Part shown: positions 6,316 to 11,291 of the stretch, in pieces
Layout of the letters: each line of letters starts with the position of its first letter
Position numbering within the stretch: position 1 is the stretch's first letter
From: Gammaproteobacteria bacterium
Lineage (GTDB): Bacteria; Pseudomonadota; Gammaproteobacteria; Steroidobacterales; Steroidobacteraceae
Length of the DNA: 11,291 nt
Assembly: GCA_030043215.1 (NCBI GenBank)
Contig: JASHYG010000252.1
Coordinates: 1 to 11,291 of the forward strand
Direction: 5' to 3'
Program-made: the position numbers and the translations under genes
Notes under the pieces: generated by a model
What the model was told of the DNA's origin: nothing
The model's input: the letters and a program-made list of their open reading frames with translations, nothing else
The model's database searches: none

Positions 6316-7407
6316 ATGGCCGAAGAAGTCAAGGTAGGCGATACCCAGGGAGAGCACGAGACGCACGCAGCGGTGCCGCCGCCGCGCAGGCGACGTCTGA
6401 AACCGAAGCCGCTTCTCATCGGGATCGTCGCAGTCGCCGTTCTGGTCGGGGCGATCATCTACTATGTACATTTCATCGCGCCATACGAATCCACCGACGA
6501 TGCGTTCATCGACGGCTACGTGACGCTGGTGAGTGCGCGCGTTCCGGGCCAGGTGCTGGAACTGCGTGTGCTCGACAATCAAGCTGTGCACCAAGGTGAG
6601 GCGCTCGTACGGCTCGACCCGCGCGACTACGAAGTCGCCGTTGCACAGGCCCGCGCCGAGTTCGCCTCCGCGCAAAGCCAGCTCGAGCAATCCCACGCGC
6701 AGGTCGATCTGAGCCAGGCGCGGGTCTCGCAGGCGCAAGCGGCGCAGAGTGCGGCGCAAGCGGATGCCCAGCGAGCGAGCGACGACCTGCGGCGGTACGA
6801 GTCGGTCGAACGACGCGCGGTCTCGAAGACGGCCTTCGATCAGATCCAAGCGCAGGCGCGCACCACCGCGGCCAATCTTAGAGCCGCGCGCAGCCAACTT
6901 ACTGGCGCCGAGGCGGAAGTGTCGCTGAGCAAGGCGGGTGTCGATAGCGCAGCGGCCGCGGTGCAGCTCGCCGAGGCCAGAGTGCGGCAGGCCGAGCTCA
7001 ATCTCTCCTACACGGACGTGGTGGCTCCGGTGGATGCGCGAGTGACGGCCCGAAGCGTTCAACCCGGCAATTACGTGCAACCCGGTCAGACGCTGCTCGC
7101 GCTGGTTCCGCAGCAAGTCTGGGTGACTGCGAACTTCAAGGAAACGCAGCTGGTCCACATGCGCCCGGGCGAGCCGGTCACGTTGCGGGTCGACGCATAC
7201 CCTGACCACACCTTCAAGGGGCATGTCGATAGCCTGCAAGCCGGCACCGGCGCACGGTTCAGCCTGTTGCCGCCGGAGAACGCCGTAGGCAACTACGTGA
7301 AGGTCGTGCAGCGGGTTCCGGTCAAGATCGTCTTCGACGGGCCGCTGCCGCAAGGGCTCGACATCGCGCCGGGGATGTCGGTCGTACCCACGGTCAAAGT
7401 CCGATGA
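6316..7407 (+). CDS. emrA: EmrA/HlyD-family periplasmic adaptor of a multidrug efflux pump
   Basis: Membrane-fusion protein linking the inner-membrane transporter to the outer-membrane channel. From ATG 6316 it has 363 residues: a short cytoplasmic tail with basic PRRRRLKPKP, one transmembrane helix (about 32-52), and YESTDDAFIDGYVTLVSARVPGQV at 57-80, a diagnostic EmrA sequence. The first lipoyl half follows, then a long Ala/Gln-rich alpha-helical hairpin (about 105-228). The second lipoyl half is SYTDVVAPVDARVTARSVQPGNYV (231-254), with beta-barrel motifs VWVTANFKETQL and FSLLPPENAVGNYVKVVQRVPVKI after it. An in-frame GTG at 6283 would add 11 residues; its AGAGG lies only about 3 nt away, so I prefer the ATG. 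The stop overlaps the transporter start (ATGA). Confidence 0.93.
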   Translation: MAEEVKVGDTQGEHETHAAVPPPRRRRLKPKPLLIGIVAVAVLVGAIIYYVHFIAPYESTDDAFIDGYVTLVSARVPGQVLELRVLDNQAVHQGEALVRLDPRDYEVAVAQARAEFASAQSQLEQSHAQVDLSQARVSQAQAAQSAAQADAQRASDDLRRYESVERRAVSKTAFDQIQAQARTTAANLRAARSQLTGAEAEVSLSKAGVDSAAAAVQLAEARVRQAELNLSYTDVVAPVDARVTARSVQPGNYVQPGQTLLALVPQQVWVTANFKETQLVHMRPGEPVTLRVDAYPDHTFKGHVDSLQAGTGARFSLLPPENAVGNYVKVVQRVPVKIVFDGPLPQGLDIAPGMSVVPTVKVR

Positions 7408-8981
7408 GTGCGACGGCCACTTCGGTCCTCGCCGATTGGCGACCGCGAGCCAACCCGTGGCTGATCGCCCTGCCCGTGATGCTCGCGACCTTCATGGTCA
7501 TCCTGGATACCTCGATCGTGGTGGTCGCGCTGCCTTACATCGCCGGAAATCTCGGCGCGACGCAGGACGAATCCACTTGGGTGCTGACGAGCTACCTCGT
7601 CGCGAATGCCGTGATCCTGCCCGCCAGCGCGTGGCTTTCCAGTTTCTTCGGCCGCAAGAACTTCCTGATCGTCTGCACCATCACGTTCACGTTGGCATCC
7701 GTTACGTGCGGTCTCGCGACGAGCATGCCGATGCTGGTGATCGCCCGCGTCCTGCAGGGCTTGGGAGGCGGTGCCATGCAACCGCTCTCCCAGTCGATCC
7801 TGCTCGAGAGTTTTCCACCGACGCAGCGCGGTACGGCCACGGCCCTCTTCGGCCTCGGCATCGTGGTCGCGCCGATCATCGGGCCCACGCTCGGAGGGTG
7901 GTTTACGGACCAGCTCTCTTGGCGCTGGACGTTCTACATCAACGTGCCCTTCGGCATCCTCGCGACGTTCCTGATGATCCTCGTGATCGAGGATCCGCCG
8001 TACATTCGTGCCTCCCGACCCCGCCGAATCGACGGCCTGGGATTCGGCCTCATGGCGCTGTTTCTCGGGACGCTCCAGATCCTGCTCGACAAGGGGCAGG
8101 ACGCCGACTGGTTCTCCGCCGTGTGGTTGCGCTGGTTTGCCGCGATCTCCGCTCTGTCCCTCATCGGGTTCGTCGTGCGCGAGCTCGTGATCAGTCAGCC
8201 GATCGTCGAGCTGCGCATCCTCGCGAACCGCAACTTTGCGGTGAGCGGTGTCCTGTTCGCGCTGTTCGGCTTCACCATCTATGCCCTCATCACCTTACAG
8301 CCGCTGTTTCTGCAGTCGCTGCTCGGCTACACGGCCTTCGATGCCGGCCTGTCCGTCGCGCCACGCGGAATTGGCGCAACGGCCGCGCTGCTCGTCGTGG
8401 GGGCGCTCGTGAACCGGGTCAATCCGAAGATACTGGTGGCGTTCGGCTTCGGCATGCTCGGACTCTCGAGTCTCATGCTCAGCCACCTCAGCCTGCAGAT
8501 GGCGATGAGCAGCGTCGTCGGCGCGAACATCGTGTCCGGATTCGGGACCAGCTTCATCTTCGTGCCACTCACGACGCTCGCGCTCGGCACGTTGCGCAAT
8601 GAGCAGATCGGCAATGCCTCGGGCATTCAGAACCTGGTGCGCAACATCGGCAGCAGCATCGGCCTCTCGTTCGTCTCGACCATGCTGCAACGCTACGCCG
8701 AGGCCCGCCAGGCGATGATGGTCAAGCAGCTCTCACCCCTCAATTCCGTGTACCAGGCGCATCTGGCGGCGGCGCAGAGCGTGTTCCAGCACGCCTTCAG
8801 CGCTCCGGATGCTCTCGATCGTGCCCGGGACCTGCTTTACCGGACGCTGCTGCAACAGTCCTCTTACTGGGCTTTCATGGAGCTGTTCTTCGTGGTCGCA
8901 TGCGTGTGCGGCGCGTGCGTGCTCAGCGTGGCTATCTTCGAGCGGCCGGGAACGGTGCATGCGGTGTCGTTGGCCGAATGA
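7404..8981 (+). CDS. emrB: DHA2-family (EmrB/QacA-type) MFS multidrug transporter
   Basis: 525 residues, the usual length of 14-helix DHA2 proton-drug antiporters. TM1 carries motif D1 with Asp35 (LDTSIVVVALPYIAGNLGA, 34-52). SYLVANAVILPASAWLSSFFGRK (63-85) is TM2 and motif A. RVLQGLGGGAMQPLSQSILLESFP (115-138) is the motif B region, and GLGIVVAPIIGPTLGGW (150-166) is the antiporter motif C. WRWTFYINVPFG (173-184) is strongly conserved in EmrB. Further hydrophobic segments continue to about residue 515. It should export hydrophobic toxic compounds in exchange for protons, working with the adaptor upstream and the channel downstream. The actual substrates cannot be read from sequence. ATGA overlap with emrA indicates translational coupling. 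Confidence 0.94.
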   Translation: MSATATSVLADWRPRANPWLIALPVMLATFMVILDTSIVVVALPYIAGNLGATQDESTWVLTSYLVANAVILPASAWLSSFFGRKNFLIVCTITFTLASVTCGLATSMPMLVIARVLQGLGGGAMQPLSQSILLESFPPTQRGTATALFGLGIVVAPIIGPTLGGWFTDQLSWRWTFYINVPFGILATFLMILVIEDPPYIRASRPRRIDGLGFGLMALFLGTLQILLDKGQDADWFSAVWLRWFAAISALSLIGFVVRELVISQPIVELRILANRNFAVSGVLFALFGFTIYALITLQPLFLQSLLGYTAFDAGLSVAPRGIGATAALLVVGALVNRVNPKILVAFGFGMLGLSSLMLSHLSLQMAMSSVVGANIVSGFGTSFIFVPLTTLALGTLRNEQIGNASGIQNLVRNIGSSIGLSFVSTMLQRYAEARQAMMVKQLSPLNSVYQAHLAAAQSVFQHAFSAPDALDRARDLLYRTLLQQSSYWAFMELFFVVACVCGACVLSVAIFERPGTVHAVSLAE

Positions 8982-8994
8982 GAGACCAGATGCA

Positions 8995-9633
8995 ATGAAA
9001 CAGATCCTGCTCCTCGATCGAGAATTCGGCGCCGGCGCGAGCACCATCGGCGCGAAACTCGCCGCACGGCTCGGCTGGAAGCTCTTCGACGATGCGCTGA
9101 CCCAGGAGATCGCGCAACTCGCGCGAATTCCGGTGGACGTTTGCCGCCGCCGCGAGGAGCGTACGGATCCCTGGCTGCGGCGCCTCGTCAACGTCGTCTG
9201 GAAGGGCACTTTCGACCGCAGCCTCCCTTCCCCGGACCTCGCGATTCTCGACACCGACCGCCTCGTCGCGCTGATCGAGCAGGCGGTTGAGCAGGCGGCG
9301 AAGAAGAGCCCCTGCGTCATCGTCGGGCGCGGCGCTCCCTATTTCCTGCGCGAGCGTACCGACACGCTCTCCGTATTCCTCTACGCCTCGCGCGAGCTCC
9401 GGTTCCGCAGGGTGCTCAAGCGCGTCGGCGACAAGCACGAGGCCGTCGAGCTGGTGGACACGATGGACGAGGACCGCAAGAAATTCGTCAAGCACTACTT
9501 CGGCCACGAATGGCCGAACCGTCAGTTCTTCCACCTCATGATCAACACCGGCATCGGCGACGACAGCGCGGTCGAGACCATTCTCCGGATGCTCGATGCG
9601 CTCAATCAGAGCGACGCGGCCGCCCGATCATGA
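8995..9633 (+). CDS. Cytidylate-kinase-like P-loop protein (PF13189 type) inside the efflux operon
   Basis: 212 residues from ATG 8995. The frame is open further upstream to 8809, but that part overlaps the transporter. Family landmarks: ILLLDREFGAGASTIGAKLAARLGW at 4-28, where the loop is REFGAGAS rather than a canonical GxxGxGK(S/T). FDDALTQEIA follows at 31-40, then CVIVGRGAPYFLRE at 107-120, SVFLYASRELRFRRV at 126-140 (LID-like), and the C-terminal DRKKFVKHYFGHEW (160-173) with LMINTG (181-186). These match the cytidylate-kinase-like family, whose members are mostly uncharacterised; true CMP kinase activity cannot be assumed. It starts 13 bp after the transporter and its TGA overlaps the channel's ATG (ATGA), so it is firmly part of the pump operon. 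Possible roles include regulating the pump or modifying a nucleoside-like substrate; both are speculative. Confidence 0.87.
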   Translation: MKQILLLDREFGAGASTIGAKLAARLGWKLFDDALTQEIAQLARIPVDVCRRREERTDPWLRRLVNVVWKGTFDRSLPSPDLAILDTDRLVALIEQAVEQAAKKSPCVIVGRGAPYFLRERTDTLSVFLYASRELRFRRVLKRVGDKHEAVELVDTMDEDRKKFVKHYFGHEWPNRQFFHLMINTGIGDDSAVETILRMLDALNQSDAAARS

Positions 9634-11054
9634 ACGAGCGAGCGCTCCTCACCGCGATCTTGACGGCGCTCCTCGGCGGCTGCGTCGTCGGGCCGACGTA
9701 CCGGCCGCCCGCGGCGAGCGCTCCGGCACGTTGGGCCACGCCTCTCGAGGATGGAGAGACCGACAGCCCCGCGGCGCTCGCGGCGTGGTGGAGCAGCTTC
9801 GGCGATCCGAGTCTCGACCGTCTCGTCGCGACGGCGGTCAGCTCAAACCTGACATTGCGCGTGGCGGAGGAGCGCGTGCGCGAGGCCCGGGCCGAGCGGG
9901 ACGCGGTCGCCGGCGGCCGTGGCCCCACTCTCGGCGCCTCGACCGGGTACTCGCGGAATCGCTATGGCGGAAACAGCTTCCCGCCATTGCCGCCCGGAAC
10001 GCCGCTCGACTTCAATCTATACAGCGTGGGCTTCGATGCCGGATGGGAGCTCGATCTCTTCGGCGGCATTCGGCGCAGCGTCGAAGCCGCGACGGCCGAC
10101 ATCGGAGCCGCGGAATACGCGCAGCGCGACGTGCTCGTGTCGGTGGTCGCGGAAGTGGCGCGCAATTACATCGATGCGCGCGCGTACCAGAGACGCCTCG
10201 CCATCACCCGCCAGAACATCACGGCTCAGGAGGACATCGTGAGCCTGACCCGCAATCGCTTTCAGAACGGCTTGAGCAGCGATCTCGATGTCGAGCAAGC
10301 CACGGCGCTGCTCACGGCGACGCGGGCGCAGGTGCCGGCGCTGCAGACTGGTTTCGAGCAATCCGCGCACCATCTGGCGACACTGCTCGGGGAACCCCCC
10401 GGCGCGCTGCTCGACGGCATGTCGAGCGTGAAGCCCATTCCGCTGACTCCTCCGGTGGTCCCCATCGGGCTGCCTTCGGACCTGTTGCAGCGCCGGCCCG
10501 ACGTTCGGCGGACCGAGCGGGAGCTCGCCGCCGCGACCGCGCGCATCGGTGCGGCCCGCGCGCAGCTGTTCCCGGACTTCTCGCTCACCGGAGATGTGGG
10601 TCTCGAGAGCCTCCACGCGAGCAACTGGCTCGAGGGCGCGAGCCGGTACTGGTCGTTCGGCCCGACGCTCGAGTGGAATCTGTTCGAGGCGGGGCGCCTC
10701 CGAGCCATCGTTCGCGTGCAGGACGCCCGTCAGGAGCAGGCGCTGGATGAGTATCGGCAGACGGTCCTCAGTGCCCTCGAGGATGTGGAGAATGCGCTCG
10801 TCGCCTACGCGAAGGAGCAGATACGGCGCGAGTCGCTCGACCAATCAGCGCACGCGAGCGAGCAGGCTCTCGAGCTGTCCACCGAGCTCTACCGGAGCGG
10901 TCTCGTGGACTTCCTCGATGTGCTCGATGCGGAGCGCTCGCTCTACGCGGCGCAGGATGCCTTGGTGCAGAGCGAGCAATCCGTCTCGATCGACCTGGTG
11001 CAGCTGTACAAGGCTCTCGGGGGCGGCTGGGAGCAGAGTCCCGGCGCGAGATGA
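9630..11054 (+). CDS. Outer-membrane efflux lipoprotein, NodT/OprM (RND OMF) family
   Basis: 474 residues from ATG 9630, coupled by ATGA to the kinase-like gene. A short lipoprotein signal (1-17) ends in LLGGC with lipidated Cys18, followed by VVGPTYRPP, the hallmark of this family. WWSSFGDPSLDRLV (53-66) and two repeated outer-membrane-efflux domains follow: about 60-255, with WELDLFGGIRRS at 139-150 and RNRFQNGLSSDLDVEQA at 208-224, then about 275-465. The second contains LPSDLLQRRPDVRRTERELAAATARIGAARAQLFPDFSLTG (281-321), WNLFEAGRLRA (349-359), and LEDVENAL (383-390). It should form the trimeric TolC-like channel completing the EmrA-EmrB pump. A frame starting at 9510 merely extends into the upstream gene. 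Gene name not assigned, because many paralogues share these motifs. Confidence 0.94.
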   Translation: MNERALLTAILTALLGGCVVGPTYRPPAASAPARWATPLEDGETDSPAALAAWWSSFGDPSLDRLVATAVSSNLTLRVAEERVREARAERDAVAGGRGPTLGASTGYSRNRYGGNSFPPLPPGTPLDFNLYSVGFDAGWELDLFGGIRRSVEAATADIGAAEYAQRDVLVSVVAEVARNYIDARAYQRRLAITRQNITAQEDIVSLTRNRFQNGLSSDLDVEQATALLTATRAQVPALQTGFEQSAHHLATLLGEPPGALLDGMSSVKPIPLTPPVVPIGLPSDLLQRRPDVRRTERELAAATARIGAARAQLFPDFSLTGDVGLESLHASNWLEGASRYWSFGPTLEWNLFEAGRLRAIVRVQDARQEQALDEYRQTVLSALEDVENALVAYAKEQIRRESLDQSAHASEQALELSTELYRSGLVDFLDVLDAERSLYAAQDALVQSEQSVSIDLVQLYKALGGGWEQSPGAR

Positions 11055-11164
11055 TCCACCCGCGCCTGGCGCCTGCAAGACCGTCGTGCGCTAGCGATGG
11101 GGGCGCCTTGCGATCTACGGCGCGACGAAATCGCTCAGGTCTTGAACAACCGACGGTGGATCGA

Positions 11165-11177
11165 GTAGCAAAGCTAC
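11165..11177. repeat. Short palindrome upstream of the right-edge gene
   Basis: GTAGC and GCTAC flank AAA in the 160 bp between the channel stop and the next start. It could be an operator half or a small hairpin; a weak -35-like TTGAAC (11142-11147) precedes it. No terminator with a T-run is seen after the channel gene. Confidence 0.2.
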
Positions 11178-11214
11178 CCTCACACTTCTTGTGATGCATA
11201 GGGGAGAGCATGTC

Positions 11215-11291
11215 ATGGCCGTCAACGAAGAGCGATTGCACGCATTTCTCGGCAAAGCGGTGACGGATCTCGGCGCGGCGGTGAGCGCCGT
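11215..11291 (+). CDS. Class I SAM-dependent methyltransferase, N-terminal fragment (partial)
   Basis: Begins at ATG 11215, preceded by GGGGAG (11201-11206) at 8 nt, and runs off the right edge after 25 full codons. The visible residues (AVNEERLHAFLGKAVTDLG then AAVSA) resemble the N-terminal helix before the winged-helix part of a class of bacterial methyltransferases. Members often begin with a similar ExxLxxFLGKxVxDLGAAxSA sequence. A nearby ATG at 11210 gives a frame that stops after 17 codons and is rejected. With so little sequence the family call is tentative. It is separated from the channel gene by 160 bp, so it may have its own promoter. Confidence 0.55.
   Translation, partial: MAVNEERLHAFLGKAVTDLGAAVSA

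Noticed and set aside
5950..7353. 467-codon minus-strand open frame, longer than the gene opposite
   Set aside because: It is Arg/His-rich without motifs and lies opposite emrA, whose plus-strand reading is a textbook adaptor; long antisense frames are common in G+C-rich DNA.
7436..8602. 388-codon plus-strand open frame in another phase
   Set aside because: Overlaps the transporter gene out of frame and lacks hydrophobic segments or motifs.
9596..10750. 384-codon plus-strand open frame inside the channel gene
   Set aside because: Arg-rich out-of-frame shadow of the outer-membrane lipoprotein gene.
11055..11110. Repeated GGCGCC words and a CGCTAGCG palindrome after the channel gene as a terminator
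   Set aside because: The GGCGCC copies do not extend into a stable stem and no T-run follows.

Overview
The window is G+C-rich chromosomal DNA (by eye roughly two thirds G+C) from a Gram-negative bacterium. A lipoprotein outer-membrane efflux channel, an EmrA/EmrB-type inner-membrane pump and compact overlapping operons point to a proteobacterium, probably a free-living soil or water species. I cannot fix the genus. Everything from 1 to 5168 is on the minus strand and everything from 5295 to the end is on the plus strand, so there is one divergent switch point at about 5169-5294.

Minus-strand half, in the direction of transcription: (a) a MarR-type regulator (4662-5168) and a TIGR00027/LCMT-type SAM methyltransferase (3798-4643) form a two-gene operon. 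(b) A small exported Gly/Ala/His-rich protein (3412-3663) stands alone. (c) A TetR-type regulator (2641-3282) is followed after 4 bp by an alpha/beta hydrolase resembling PAF acetylhydrolases (1626-2636). Their promoter lies in a strikingly A+T-rich patch with a perfect 9+9 bp inverted repeat, a probable autoregulatory operator. (d) mtnA, methylthioribose-1-phosphate isomerase (420-1526), overlaps by ATGA a class II aldolase that runs off the left edge (1-423). The aldolase resembles fuculose-phosphate aldolase. This pair suits the MTA/5-deoxyribose 'DHAP shunt' better than the classical oxygen-dependent methionine salvage pathway.

Plus-strand half: a small P-loop kinase-like protein (5295-5831), then about 480 bp without an intact gene. 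That gap holds what may be a decayed histidine-kinase ATP-binding end (about 6020-6160). Next is a tight four-gene operon: emrA-like adaptor (6316-7407), 14-TM DHA2/EmrB-like transporter (7404-8981, ATGA overlap), a cytidylate-kinase-like P-loop protein (8995-9633, 13 bp gap) and a NodT/OprM-type outer-membrane lipoprotein (9630-11054, ATGA overlap). Three genes encode a complete tripartite multidrug pump. The nucleotide-kinase-like gene, wedged between pump and channel and translationally coupled to the channel, is the most unusual feature of the window. The right edge enters a new plus-strand gene (11215 onward) whose first residues look like a class I SAM methyltransferase.

I saw no rRNA, tRNA, CRISPR array, insertion sequence, transposase or phage gene.
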